Shown: positions 19,669-28,556, counted from the stretch's first letter. The stretch: DNA of 64,000 nucleotides from Flavobacterium psychrophilum (GCA_022730285.1 DZCQ01000002.1:1-64000), one strand, 5' to 3'. The notes: a model not told the origin generated them from the sequence alone. Made by a program: numbers and translations.

Positions 19669-20949
19669 TTAAAATGCTAATTTCATTTTTTCATTAATTT
19701 TTTCTAAGCAAAGATTATTTATACTTCCTTCGTGAGTGTGTTTGGTTTGTTTTGGCGATTTAAAAGTTTCGTTTTCTACTTGCTCTGCAATAACTTTATA
19801 AGCATCTCTAAATGGTATTCCAGCAATCACCATCTCATTTAAAGCATCAACGGTAAATAAATAATCGTATTTTTTATCTGCTAAAATATTGTTTTTCACT
19901 TTAATGTCTTTGATAGAAAAAACAGTAATATCTAAACACGCTTTTAGGTTTTGTATGGCAGGAAACAATCCTTCTTTTAATAATTGAAAATCACGATGAT
20001 AGCCACTAGGTAAATTGTTGGTTATTAAGGTTATTTCGTATGGTAGAGCTTGTATTTTATTGCATTTTGCACGAATTAATTCAAAAACATCAGGATTTTT
20101 TTTGTGAGGCATAATGCTGGAACCAGTTGTAAGATGAGCTGGCAAGCTGATAAAATCAAAATTTTGGCTCATATACAAACATACATCCATTGAAAATTTT
20201 GCCAAAGTTGCCGCAATACTACTCATTGCGAAAGCAACTGTTTTTTCTGATTTTCCACGACTCATTTGTGCGGCAACCGAATTGAATTTTAAAGTTTCAA
20301 AACCCAATTCTTTGGTTGTAAATGTTCTATTAATAGGAAAAGAACTTCCGTATCCTGCCGCCGAACCTAATGGATTTTGATCTACAATTTTCAAAGCAGC
20401 ATTTAACATGGTAATATCGTCTATCAAAGTTTCTGCATAAGCAGAAAACCACATTCCAAAAGAAGAGGGCATTGCAATTTGCAAATGAGTATAGCCTGGC
20501 AACAGCACATTTTGATGCTTTTCTGCCAATTCCATTAGCAAATCAAATAGTATTTTTACTTGCTCTTTCAGCTCTTTAATAACATCTCTGAGGTATAAAT
20601 TTACATCAACCAATACCTGATCATTACGAGAGCGAGCAGTATGAATTTTTTTTCCAGCATCACCCAGTTTTTCTGTTAATAAATATTCTATTTTAGAATG
20701 AACATCTTCAAAATTATCTTCAATTTCAAATTTATTTTTCTCAATATCGACTATAATATCTTCCAAAGCTAGCACCAAAAAATTTGCTTCTTCTTTGGTT
20801 AAAAGTTCAATTTGATATAGCATTTTAGCGTGAGCAATAGACCCCAAAGCATCATATTTAGCAAGTACTAAATCTAATTCCCTGTCGTTTCCAACGGTAA
20901 AATGTTCTATTTTTTTATCTGTTGGTATTCCTTTTTCCCAAAGTTTCAT
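19669..20949 (-). CDS. argH: Argininosuccinate lyase
   Basis: ArgH splits argininosuccinate into arginine and fumarate, the final step of arginine synthesis. The 426-residue product has the superfamily signature TGSSIMPHKKNPD (SS-MP-KKNPD core), the N-terminal HSKIEYLLTEKLGDAGKKIHTARSRNDQV motif and LLPGYTHLQIAMPSSFG. It is the last gene of the arginine operon and lies 55 bases after the M20 gene, with a palindromic repeat in the gap. Length is slightly below the usual 450-460, but all motifs are present. Confidence 0.96.
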   Translation of the reverse strand: MKLWEKGIPTDKKIEHFTVGNDRELDLVLAKYDALGSIAHAKMLYQIELLTKEEANFLVLALEDIIVDIEKNKFEIEDNFEDVHSKIEYLLTEKLGDAGKKIHTARSRNDQVLVDVNLYLRDVIKELKEQVKILFDLLMELAEKHQNVLLPGYTHLQIAMPSSFGMWFSAYAETLIDDITMLNAALKIVDQNPLGSAAGYGSSFPINRTFTTKELGFETLKFNSVAAQMSRGKSEKTVAFAMSSIAATLAKFSMDVCLYMSQNFDFISLPAHLTTGSSIMPHKKNPDVFELIRAKCNKIQALPYEITLITNNLPSGYHRDFQLLKEGLFPAIQNLKACLDITVFSIKDIKVKNNILADKKYDYLFTVDALNEMVIAGIPFRDAYKVIAEQVENETFKSPKQTKHTHEGSINNLCLEKINEKMKLAF

Positions 20950-20963
20950 ATTTTTTATTTTTA

Positions 20964-20998
20964 TAACCCTGACAGGGTTTTGAACCCTGTCAGGGTTA
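20964..20998. repeat. Palindromic intergenic repeat A (CCCTGACAGGG type)
   Basis: Two 16-base arms, TAACCCTGACAGGGTT and AACCCTGTCAGGGTTA, flank a 3-base centre and are perfect reverse complements. Each arm is itself a 15-base palindrome around one base (AACCCTG-A-CAGGGTT), so the element is a palindrome of palindromes. A second copy is at 25051-25083. Both lie between genes of the arginine operon. GC content is far above the flanks. Confidence 0.85.
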
Positions 20999-21004
20999 GT
21001 TTCT

Positions 21005-22078
21005 CTAATTATTTTTAAAAAAATCCGTCAATATTTGAATATACAATAAGATTCCTTCTTCTATTTCGCTTATGTATATAAATTCATCTGCCGAATGCGA
21101 CCGAAGGCTATCTCCTGGTCCAAGTTTTAAGGATTTGCAATATAAAACCGATTGATCCGAAAGTGTTGGAGAACCATAAGTTGTTCTTCCTAAGGTAATT
21201 CCTACTTGCACTAATTTGTCAGAAAGAGGTATGGATGAGGCGTTTAAGTGCATGGAGCGGGGTTTAATTTTGGCATTTATATTTGCTTTTATAGTCTCTA
21301 AAATTTCAGTATTGTTGTAACAATCATTCACTCGAATATCTACAACTAAATGGCATTCGGCAGGAACCACATTGTGTTGTTTCCCTGCGGATATTTGCGT
21401 TACCGTCATTTTTACGGGTCCTAAAACTTCCGATATTTTTTCAAATTTGTAGCTATTAAACCATTCCATCACTGCTATTGCATTATAGATAGAATTATCA
21501 TTATTGTGATGTGCTGCGTGACTTGCGGTGCCTTTTACAACCACATCTAGCACTAACAAACCTTTTTCGGCTATTGCTAATTGCATTAATGTAGGTTCGC
21601 CAATAATGGCACAATCTAAATTTGGTAAATGTTTCAATACGCTATTTAACCCGTTTTTTCCGCTGCTTTCTTCTTCGGCAGAAGCTACCATCACAATATT
21701 GTATGGTAGATTTTCGTGATTATAAAAATACGTGAAGGTTGCAATTAACGAAACCAAAGCACCGCCAGCATCATTGCTACCTAGTCCATATAATTTGCCG
21801 TTTTCTATAATCGCTTCAAACGGGTTTTTTGTATATGCTTGATTTGGTTGTACAGTGTCGTGATGGGAATTGAGTAAAATAGTTGGTTTATCTTTGTCAA
21901 AATACTTATTGAAAGCCCAAATATTATTGTTTTCTCTTTGAAAATCAATGTTGTTTTGTTCAAACCAATTTTCAATTAGGAGTGCTGTTTTGTCTTCTTC
22001 ACTCGAAAAAGAAGGAGTTTCGATTAATGATTTTAATAATGCAAGGGCATTTTCTGTAAGAATTTCTATACTTTTCAT
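21005..22078 (-). CDS. argE: M20-family N-acyl-ornithine deacylase
   Basis: The 357-residue product is a two-metal M20 amidohydrolase. Visible motifs are the metal-binding LLNSHHDTVQP, GLGSNDAGGALVSLI and the catalytic pair ASAEEESSGKNG. Placed inside the arginine operon, it most likely removes the N-acyl group from N-acetyl- or N-succinyl-citrulline/ornithine to release the free amino acid. In Bacteroidetes the carbamoyltransferase acts on N-succinylornithine, so the substrate here is probably N-succinyl- or N-acetylcitrulline. It overlaps argB by 4 bases (stop/start overlap). The gene symbol reflects the functional slot rather than strict orthology. Confidence 0.85.
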   Translation of the reverse strand: MKSIEILTENALALLKSLIETPSFSSEEDKTALLIENWFEQNNIDFQRENNNIWAFNKYFDKDKPTILLNSHHDTVQPNQAYTKNPFEAIIENGKLYGLGSNDAGGALVSLIATFTYFYNHENLPYNIVMVASAEEESSGKNGLNSVLKHLPNLDCAIIGEPTLMQLAIAEKGLLVLDVVVKGTASHAAHHNNDNSIYNAIAVMEWFNSYKFEKISEVLGPVKMTVTQISAGKQHNVVPAECHLVVDIRVNDCYNNTEILETIKANINAKIKPRSMHLNASSIPLSDKLVQVGITLGRTTYGSPTLSDQSVLYCKSLKLGPGDSLRSHSADEFIYISEIEEGILLYIQILTDFFKNN

Positions 22079-22878
22079 AGTGTGATTTTAGTGCACGATG
22101 CGTTATTTTCGTGTAATATATTGTAGTTGCCAATTTTTATATTTTGAACTCCTTTTGATAAGCTATTGAAACAATTGTCTAACTTAGGAATCATTCCTGA
22201 ATGTATTGCTTTTGTTTCTTTTAACTCAAAATACAATTTTTGATTAATAATTTCAATTACAGAAAAATCGTCTTCGGGATTATACAAAACGCCTTTTTTT
22301 TCGAAAAAATAATGCAACGTAACCTCAAAAAAAGCGGATAATGCGATTGCCAATTCACTTGCAATTGTATCTGCATTCGTGTTTAATAATTGTCCGTTTC
22401 CATCGTGTGTTATGGCACAGAATACGGGAATTATATCTATTGAAAGTAGCGTTTTTAATAGTTGTGAGTTTACTTTTTGTACCTCTCCCACAAAACCATA
22501 ATTTATAGTGGGGTGGTTTCTTTTAGTAGCTTGAATTAAATTTCCGTCCGCTCCAGAAAATCCTATTGCATTTGTGTTGTTGGCTTGTAATTGGGCTACG
22601 ATATTTTTGTTAATTTCTCCTGCGTAAATCATTACAACTAAGTTTAACATTGGAGCATCAGTAATTCTTCTTCCATCAATAATGTTTGGAGTTAAGCCAA
22701 TTTTTTCTGCCATTTTTGTAGCCGATTTTCCACCACCGTGTACTAAAATTTTGTTTCCTTTAATCTTGGAAAAATGTGTTAAAAATTCGGACAATTCAGT
22801 TGGATTATCAATAATATTTCCACTAATTTTTACAATTGACAAAGGTTTTAGATTCTCATTTTTGGATATTGAACTCAT
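22075..22878 (-). CDS. argB: N-acyl-glutamate kinase
   Basis: ArgB phosphorylates the gamma-carboxyl of N-acylglutamate, the second step of arginine synthesis. The 267-residue product belongs to the amino-acid kinase family with VKISGNI at the N-terminus, NKILVHGGGKSATKMAEKIG, the NADTIASELAIALSA motif and HSGMIPKL near the C-terminus. In Bacteroidetes the substrate is likely N-succinylglutamate. It lies 22 bases after argF' and overlaps the M20 gene by 4 bases. Length is typical of ArgB. Confidence 0.94.
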   Translation of the reverse strand: MSSISKNENLKPLSIVKISGNIIDNPTELSEFLTHFSKIKGNKILVHGGGKSATKMAEKIGLTPNIIDGRRITDAPMLNLVVMIYAGEINKNIVAQLQANNTNAIGFSGADGNLIQATKRNHPTINYGFVGEVQKVNSQLLKTLLSIDIIPVFCAITHDGNGQLLNTNADTIASELAIALSAFFEVTLHYFFEKKGVLYNPEDDFSVIEIINQKLYFELKETKAIHSGMIPKLDNCFNSLSKGVQNIKIGNYNILHENNASCTKITL

Positions 22879-22900
22879 TGCTGCTAATTTTAAAGTTTTT

Positions 22901-23851
22901 TTATTGAATTTTCTCTAAGATTTTCTGTAATACTAATTGAGCTGCATAGGTTCTGTTATTTGCTTGTTTTATCACAATCGAATTTTCGCTATCAATTACT
23001 TCATCTGTTACTATTATATTTCTTCTAATAGGCAAACAATGCATAAATTTAGCGTTATTGGTTTGTTTCATTTTATCGGCAGTTATTGTCCAATTTGGGT
23101 CTGAATTTGTAATTTTTCCATATTCGTTATAATTGCTCCAGTTTTTAGCATATATAAAATCGGCATTTTCAAAAGCTTTGTCTTGATTGTATTCAATTAA
23201 GGAATTTTTAGTTATTTCAGGATTTAATTCATATCCTTCTGGGTGGGTAATTACAAAGTCCATATTTTCTTGCATTTGCATCATTTCTACAAACGAATTA
23301 GGCACTGCTTGTGGCAAAGCTCTTGGGTGTGGTGCCCAGCTTAGAACTACTTTTGGTCTATCATTTGTTTTGTGTTCTGCCATTGTAATAGCATCTGCTA
23401 ATGATTGCATCGGGTGTCCTGTGGCACTTTCCATATTTACAACGGGTACTGTGGCATATTTTAAAAATCCAGAAATAACGGTTTCGGCATTGTCTTTTTC
23501 TTTGTCTTTTAGTTCGGCAAAAGCTCGAATGGCAACTATATCGCAATACTGCGACACAACTGCTGCTGCTTCTTTAATATGTTCCGAAGCACCTTGGTTC
23601 ATAACAGCTCCATCTTCAAATTCTAGTGTCCAACCTTCGCTAGTAAAGTTCATTACCATAACGTTCATACCCAAATTTAAAGCCGCTTTTTGTGTACTCA
23701 ACCGAGTTCTTAAGCTGGAATTAAAAAACAGCATTCCTAGGGTTTTGTTTTTTCCTAGTTTTTTGTTTTTAAGTGGATTTTTTTTAATTTTTAGTGCTTG
23801 TTCCACCCATTTTTCAAGAGAATCTATGTCTTGTATAGAGGTAAAGTTCAT
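22901..23851 (-). CDS. argF': N-succinylornithine carbamoyltransferase
   Basis: The 316-residue product is a transcarbamoylase. The carbamoyl-phosphate motif reads NSSLRTRLSTQ rather than the STRTR of classical ornithine transcarbamoylases, and the C-terminal motif is MHCLPIRRN. This pattern, with the arginine operon context, matches the Bacteroidetes ArgF' enzymes shown in Bacteroides fragilis to use N-succinyl-L-ornithine. The PTHPRALPQAV region (here SWAPHPRALPQAV) lies mid-protein. It sits between argD and argB. Succinyl rather than acetyl specificity is inferred from the lineage. Confidence 0.9.
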   Translation of the reverse strand: MNFTSIQDIDSLEKWVEQALKIKKNPLKNKKLGKNKTLGMLFFNSSLRTRLSTQKAALNLGMNVMVMNFTSEGWTLEFEDGAVMNQGASEHIKEAAAVVSQYCDIVAIRAFAELKDKEKDNAETVISGFLKYATVPVVNMESATGHPMQSLADAITMAEHKTNDRPKVVLSWAPHPRALPQAVPNSFVEMMQMQENMDFVITHPEGYELNPEITKNSLIEYNQDKAFENADFIYAKNWSNYNEYGKITNSDPNWTITADKMKQTNNAKFMHCLPIRRNIIVTDEVIDSENSIVIKQANNRTYAAQLVLQKILEKIQ

Positions 23852-23896
23852 AATTATTTTTGTATTAATTGTTCTTTAAAAAATATTCTTGGTTTC

Positions 23897-25033
23897 CTAC
23901 TTTAATTCTGATAATATTTCTTTTAATGCCTTGATAAATAAATCTATATCGTTTTTTTTAACGGTTAATGGCGGAAGAATTCGCAGTAAATTTTTGTTGT
24001 TTGCATTTCCAGTAAAAATGTATTTTTCGATAATTAATTTTTTTCGTAGTTCTGACACATCAAAATCAAATTCTACACCCAGCATCAAGCCTTTCCCTTT
24101 TATCTTGACAATTTCTGGAACTTGTTTGATTGCTTCCAAGAAATAGTCGTAAACTTCATTCACATTGTCCATTAATTTTTGGCTTTCCATCACTTCAAGC
24201 ACTGCAATTCCTGCTGCACAAGCGAGATGACTTCCACCAAAAGTGGTTCCTAAAAGTCCGAAACTTGCTGTAAATTTTGGTGAAATTAAAATTCCACCTA
24301 TCGGAAAACCATTACCCATTCCTTTGGCAAGCGAAATAATATCGGCTTTGATGTTGTGGTGTTGGTGGGCAAAAAACTTACCACTTCTTCCATAACCCGA
24401 TTGTACTTCGTCTAAAATTAGCATGGTATTATTGGCTTTGCAAACTTTTTCTAAATCTTGAAAAAAATCAGTTGTTCCTTCATCTAAACCGCCAACTCCT
24501 TGAATTCCTTCGATAATTACGGCACAAACATCTCCTTTTTCTAATTCGGTTTTTACTAATTCGATGTTATTTAAAGGCAAAAAAGTAACAATTTGTTGGG
24601 CGTTGATTGGAGCTACAATTTTTTTGTTGTCCGTAACTGCAACGGCAGCTGAAGTTCTGCCGTGAAAGGAATTATGAAAGGCAATTACTCGAGATTTTCC
24701 AGTATGAAACGAGGCTAATTTTAACGCATTTTCATTAGCTTCGGCACCAGAACTACATAAAAATAAAGAGTAATCGTCATAACCAGAGAGTTTTCCTAAC
24801 TTTTCTGCTAGTTCCACTTGCAAAGGATTTTGAATAGCATTTGAATAAAATCCAATATTATCCAACTGGTTTTTTAATTTTTGGACATATTCTGGCTGGC
24901 TATGTCCAATAGATATGACTCCATGACCACCATATAAATCAAGATATTCTTTGCCGTTGCTGTCAATTATTTTACAGTTCAAGGCTTTCACTGGAGTGAT
25001 GTTGTACAAAGGGTAAACGTTAAATAAGTTCAT
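23897..25033 (-). CDS. argD: N-acyl-ornithine aminotransferase
   Basis: A class III PLP-dependent transaminase of 378 residues that converts N-acyl-glutamate semialdehyde to N-acyl-ornithine. Visible features: GAEANENALKLA and FHNSFHGRTSAAVAVT (cofactor binding), TMLILDEVQSGYGRSG (Asp contacting the pyridine nitrogen) and SLAKGMGNGFPIGGI, whose Lys forms the Schiff base. The start ATG is followed by MNLFNVYPLYNITPVKA, normal for the family. A palindromic repeat lies between it and argC. The N-succinyl substrate is inferred from argF'. Confidence 0.94.
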   Translation of the reverse strand: MNLFNVYPLYNITPVKALNCKIIDSNGKEYLDLYGGHGVISIGHSQPEYVQKLKNQLDNIGFYSNAIQNPLQVELAEKLGKLSGYDDYSLFLCSSGAEANENALKLASFHTGKSRVIAFHNSFHGRTSAAVAVTDNKKIVAPINAQQIVTFLPLNNIELVKTELEKGDVCAVIIEGIQGVGGLDEGTTDFFQDLEKVCKANNTMLILDEVQSGYGRSGKFFAHQHHNIKADIISLAKGMGNGFPIGGILISPKFTASFGLLGTTFGGSHLACAAGIAVLEVMESQKLMDNVNEVYDYFLEAIKQVPEIVKIKGKGLMLGVEFDFDVSELRKKLIIEKYIFTGNANNKNLLRILPPLTVKKNDIDLFIKALKEILSELK

Positions 25034-25050
25034 TTTTATTTTTATTTTTA

Positions 25051-25083
25051 GCCCTGTCAGGGTTTTAAACCCTGACAGGGCTG
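25051..25083. repeat. Palindromic intergenic repeat B (CCCTGTCAGGG type)
   Basis: Arms AGCCCTGTCAGGGTTT and AAACCCTGACAGGGCT flank one central T and are perfect reverse complements. The core is the same as at 20964-20998 with the arm order swapped. It fills most of the 58-base gap between argC and argD. Confidence 0.85.
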
Positions 25084-25091
25084 TTGGGTTG

Positions 25092-26072
25092 TTAGAATCC
25101 GCTTGGTTTTAAATGCAATCCAATACTTTCGTCTAGTCCAAACATTAAATTCATATTTTGAACGGCCTGTCCTGATGCTCCTTTTGTTAAATTATCGACA
25201 ATAGAAGTAATCAATAATCGGTTGTCTTTTTTCATTAAACTAATAATACATTTGTTAGTTTGTACTACTTGTTTCAGGTTAATATCGGAAGTAGTAACTG
25301 TTACAAAAGGTTCGTTTTTGTAATATTCTTTGTATTTTTCAACAATATTTTCCAAACTATCGTTGATTGTTGTATAAAGTGTGGCAAAAATTCCTCTGCT
25401 AAAATTTCCACGATTGGATAGAAAAATTATTTCGTTTTTAAAATCAGTTTGCAATTGATGCGTACTTTGATTGATTTCTGCTAAATGCTGATGATTAAAA
25501 GCTTTATAATGCGACATATTATTGGTTCTCCAACTAAAATGTGAAGTTTCGGAAAGGCTTACTCCAGCTCCTGTACTTCCTGTTGTGGCATTAATATGAA
25601 TATCTGCTGTTAATAAATGATGCTTTGCTAACGGCAGTAACGCTATTTCAATAGCCGTTGCAAAACAACCTGGATTGGCAATAAATTGTGCCTTTTGAAT
25701 GTCCAATTTATTTAACTCGGGTAAGCCGTAAACAAAGGATTTCTCGTTAAATTTTTTGTCTTTTATAAGTCTGAAGTCATTCCCTAAATCAATGATTTTA
25801 GTTTGGTTTGAAAATGAATTTTTTTCTAAAAAGGCAATCGATTTTCCGTGGCCCAAACACAAGAAAATGACATCCACGTTTGGGTTTATTGTATCGGTAA
25901 AATTCATTTCGATGTCGCCCATCAAGTCCTGATGTGCTATGGAAAGTGGTTTTCCTGCATTTGTTGTACTGTACACAAAGTCTATTTTTGCATTTGGGTG
26001 AAACATCAATATTCTGATGAGTTCGCCAGATGTGTAGCCTGAGCCACCAATTATTCCGATAGTAATTTTCAT
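25092..26072 (-). CDS. argC: N-acyl-gamma-glutamyl-phosphate reductase
   Basis: ArgC reduces N-acyl-gamma-glutamyl phosphate to the semialdehyde with NADPH. The 326-residue product starts IGIIGGSGYTSGELIRIL (nucleotide-binding Rossmann motif) and has the catalytic cysteine in FIANPGCFATAIEIALLPL, the ArgC signature. INATTGSTGAGVS follows. It lies 143 bases after argG, and the gap holds a structured repeat. Length is typical of the short class of ArgC. Confidence 0.95.
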   Translation of the reverse strand: MKITIGIIGGSGYTSGELIRILMFHPNAKIDFVYSTTNAGKPLSIAHQDLMGDIEMNFTDTINPNVDVIFLCLGHGKSIAFLEKNSFSNQTKIIDLGNDFRLIKDKKFNEKSFVYGLPELNKLDIQKAQFIANPGCFATAIEIALLPLAKHHLLTADIHINATTGSTGAGVSLSETSHFSWRTNNMSHYKAFNHQHLAEINQSTHQLQTDFKNEIIFLSNRGNFSRGIFATLYTTINDSLENIVEKYKEYYKNEPFVTVTTSDINLKQVVQTNKCIISLMKKDNRLLITSIVDNLTKGASGQAVQNMNLMFGLDESIGLHLKPSGF

Positions 26073-26097
26073 TTTATTCTTTTGTTGTATTGTGAAT

Positions 26098-26195
26098 GCG
26101 TGAGGGATAGAAGCGGTATCCTTTTGTGGAGCGATAGCGTAACAAAAGATTTAGCGGATAGCCCGACCCGAAGTTTTTTACGTAGGGTCACGCCC
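26098..26195. repeat. Structured GC-rich intergenic repeat
   Basis: The element begins GCGTGAGGGATAGAAGCGG and ends GGGTCACGCCC, with GCGTGA and TCACGC as terminal inverted ends. Inside it are CTTTTGT (26121-26127) paired with ACAAAAG (26142-26148), and GACCC (26165-26169) paired with GGGTC (26185-26189). Its GC content is much higher than its flanks. From memory, closely similar sequences are dispersed between genes in many Flavobacterium genomes; I could not verify this. It sits between argG and argC. Confidence 0.65.
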
Positions 26196-26215
26196 AAGTT
26201 TGTCATAATTTTATT

Positions 26216-27412
26216 TTACTCGTTGTATGTTTCTTTGTTTACAGTAGAGAATATGTTTTGTGCATTTCCTAAAATTTTGATAAAACCTTTTGCGTCGTCT
26301 GCTGTCCAGGCATTGTTCATTTCGCCATATTGTCCAAAACAGGTATTCATTAAATCATTATCTGATTCTATTCCGTCTAGCGAAAAATGGTAGGGTTTTA
26401 AGGATACGGTAACGGTTCCGTTTACTGTTTTTTGGGTATCTTGCAAGAAGGTTTCGATGTTTCGCATTACTGGATCTAGAAATTGCCCTTCATGAAATAG
26501 CATTCCGTACCAGTTTCCTAGTTGTTCTTTCCAATATTGTTGCCATTTTCCAAGGGTGTGTTTTTCTAGTAAATGGTGTGCTTTGATGATGATTAATGGT
26601 GCAGCAGCTTCAAAACCAACTCTTCCTTTAATTCCAATAATGGTATCGCCAACATGAATGTCACGACCGATGGCAAAAGCACTTGCGAGTTTTTCGAGCG
26701 TTACAATGTTATTGGACGGTTTGTCTTTTTTGCCATTTACAGCAACTAATTCACCTTTCAGAAATTCTAACGTAACTTTCTCTTCGCCTTCTTTTTGTAA
26801 TTGCGATGGGTAGGCTTGGTTTGGAAGAGGAGATTTTGCGGTTAGGGTTTCTTTTCCTCCAATACTTGTTCCCCAAAGTCCTTTGTTGATGGAATATTGT
26901 GCTTTTTCCCAAGAATATTCTACGCCATTTGCTTGTAAATAATCTACTTCTTCTTGGCGTGATAATTTTAGGTCACGAATTGGGGTTATGATTTCTATTT
27001 CTGGAGCAATGGTTTGAAAAATTAAATCAAAACGAATTTGATCGTTTCCTGCACCTGTACTTCCGTGGGCAATGGCTGTTGCTTGTATTGATTTTGCGTA
27101 GTTTATAGCCTCTATTGCTTGAAAAATACGCTCGGCACTTACGGATAGAGGGTAAGTATTGTTTTTTAATACATTGCCAAATATTAAATATTTGATTGCT
27201 TTGTCGTAATATTTATCTAAAATAGAAAGATTGACGTGTTTGGTACTGCCTAATTTGTAGGCTCTTTCTTCGATGTCTTTTAATTCGGTGTCATTAAATC
27301 CGCCTGTGTTTACAAGCACAGTGTGTACTTCGTAACCTTTTTCGTTTTTTAGATATTTTAAGCAGTAGGAAGTGTCTAAACCTCCACTGTATGCTAATAC
27401 TATTTTTTTCAT
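26216..27412 (-). CDS. argG: Argininosuccinate synthase
   Basis: ArgG joins citrulline and aspartate using ATP. The 398-residue product begins KKIVLAYSGGLDTSYCLKYL, the ATP pyrophosphatase PP-loop (SGGxDTS). IAHGSTGAGNDQIRFD follows, which is the citrulline/aspartate-binding region. Length is typical. It is second in the arginine operon, 25 bases after the GNAT gene, and 143 bases ahead of argC. Confidence 0.97.
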   Translation of the reverse strand: MKKIVLAYSGGLDTSYCLKYLKNEKGYEVHTVLVNTGGFNDTELKDIEERAYKLGSTKHVNLSILDKYYDKAIKYLIFGNVLKNNTYPLSVSAERIFQAIEAINYAKSIQATAIAHGSTGAGNDQIRFDLIFQTIAPEIEIITPIRDLKLSRQEEVDYLQANGVEYSWEKAQYSINKGLWGTSIGGKETLTAKSPLPNQAYPSQLQKEGEEKVTLEFLKGELVAVNGKKDKPSNNIVTLEKLASAFAIGRDIHVGDTIIGIKGRVGFEAAAPLIIIKAHHLLEKHTLGKWQQYWKEQLGNWYGMLFHEGQFLDPVMRNIETFLQDTQKTVNGTVTVSLKPYHFSLDGIESDNDLMNTCFGQYGEMNNAWTADDAKGFIKILGNAQNIFSTVNKETYNE

Positions 27413-27437
27413 TTTTTTTATTGTTGTAATTGCGTTG

Positions 27438-28058
27438 TTATTTTTTTAAGAAAAGAGCTTGTTTAATTGCTTTTAACCTATCCCAAATCCGAACATTAAA
27501 TGGGTGTTTTGGTGGTATTTTATGGTTTTCTTCTGGGTCATAAAGCATTCCTGTACAAAGGCACATTTTATTGTTTTTACTTTTCAGAATTTCGTAGTTG
27601 GTACAGGTTTGACAGCCAGACCAAAAACTTGGGTCTGTGGTTAATTCTGAAAAAGGAACTGGTTTGTATCCTAAATCGGAATTAATTTTCATTACAGCAA
27701 GTCCTGTTGTAATTCCAAATACTTTTGCTCCTGGAAATTTTTGTAAGGAATAATCAAAGACAAAAGTTTTTATTTTTTTTGCCAACCCTTGATTTCTAAA
27801 ATCGGGGTGTACAATTAATCCAGAATGGGCAACAAATTTTTCGTGTTGCCAACTTTCTATATAACAAAATCCTGCAAAAATACCATCTTGATTCAATGCA
27901 ATCACTGCGTCTTTGCTTTGAATTTTTTTCTTGATGTATTCTGGGGTTCTTTTAGCAATTCCAGTGCCTCTTAATAATGCGGAAGATTCAATTGTATCGC
28001 ATACTTCTTGTGCATATTGGTAATGTTCTTCTTGTGCTATAACGATAGATATTTTCAT
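27438..28058 (-). CDS. GNAT acyltransferase at the head of the arginine operon
   Basis: The 206-residue product has a GCN5-related N-acetyltransferase core: VIALNQDGIFAGFCYIESW, then HSGLIVHPDFRNQGLAKKIK, whose Arg-Asn-Gln-Gly-Leu-Ala forms the acyl-CoA pyrophosphate loop. An unusual C-terminal extension carries four cysteines in SGCQTCTNYE and MCLCTGMLYD, a possible metal site. It is the first gene of the operon that lacks argA/argJ, so it is a candidate for the N-acylation of glutamate that starts the pathway. That assignment is inference from gene position; the substrate and acyl-CoA donor are not proven by sequence. Confidence 0.8.
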   Translation of the reverse strand: MKISIVIAQEEHYQYAQEVCDTIESSALLRGTGIAKRTPEYIKKKIQSKDAVIALNQDGIFAGFCYIESWQHEKFVAHSGLIVHPDFRNQGLAKKIKTFVFDYSLQKFPGAKVFGITTGLAVMKINSDLGYKPVPFSELTTDPSFWSGCQTCTNYEILKSKNNKMCLCTGMLYDPEENHKIPPKHPFNVRIWDRLKAIKQALFLKK

Positions 28059-28272
28059 TTCGAGAATTATAATGTATGTTTATTGTTATGAGTAATTTGA
28101 ATTAGCGATATTATTCTTTCTTTTAATATTTTTTGTAAATTAATAATTATTTTTCACACAGAAAATGGAAAAAGAATAATATGGAATAAAAAAAATATTT
28201 TCTTAGAGAATAAAATTTCTGCAATAAATAATGGTAATTTCAAAGTGATAAAAATGAAAAATAAGTGAAAAT

Positions 28273-28394
28273 AAAAAAACAATTTCTGGAGACTATGTAA
28301 TTATAGTATCCGCACTTCGGGAGAAGTGGCAAGTCTGTTTTTCCGTAATATAGGGGTTATATGTGTACTTATTTTAATCATCGATACAAAGATA
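28273..28394 (-). promoter_or_regulatory. Promoter and structured 5' leader of the arginine operon
   Basis: A -7 element TATCTTTG lies on the minus strand at 28387-28394, though no good TTTG partner is seen at -33. Transcription from there gives a leader of about 320 bases before the GNAT gene. The first 110 bases hold two adjacent hairpins: CACTTC/GAAGTG with a 4-base loop (28313-28328), and a nine-pair stem with one mismatch at 28288-28311 (GGATACTAT with ATAGTCTCC). A run of seven T follows eight bases later (minus strand). This could be an attenuator or leader RNA; no known riboswitch is recognised. Confidence 0.4.
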
Positions 28395-28556
28395 CATTTT
28401 TTTTTATTTCCACCTAAAAAAGCAGTTGTTATTTTGTATTTTTTAACAAGAAATACATATATTTATTAATGTTTCTTTCTGAAAGTAGTAATATGTTTAG
28501 AAGAAATAGCATAATAGAAAGGTTTTATAAATATGAATGCAATATATTTCTATACA
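28395..28556. other. AT-rich gene-free stretch between arginine operon promoter and amidase terminator
   Basis: No gene, tRNA or clear repeat is seen. The short open frame from 28469 has no plausible start context and runs into the terminator, so I do not call it. Confidence 0.5.

Noticed and set aside
26098..26195. The argG-argC repeat as a tRNA or riboswitch
   Set aside because: It folds in places but has no cloverleaf or known riboswitch core, and the dispersed-repeat explanation fits better.
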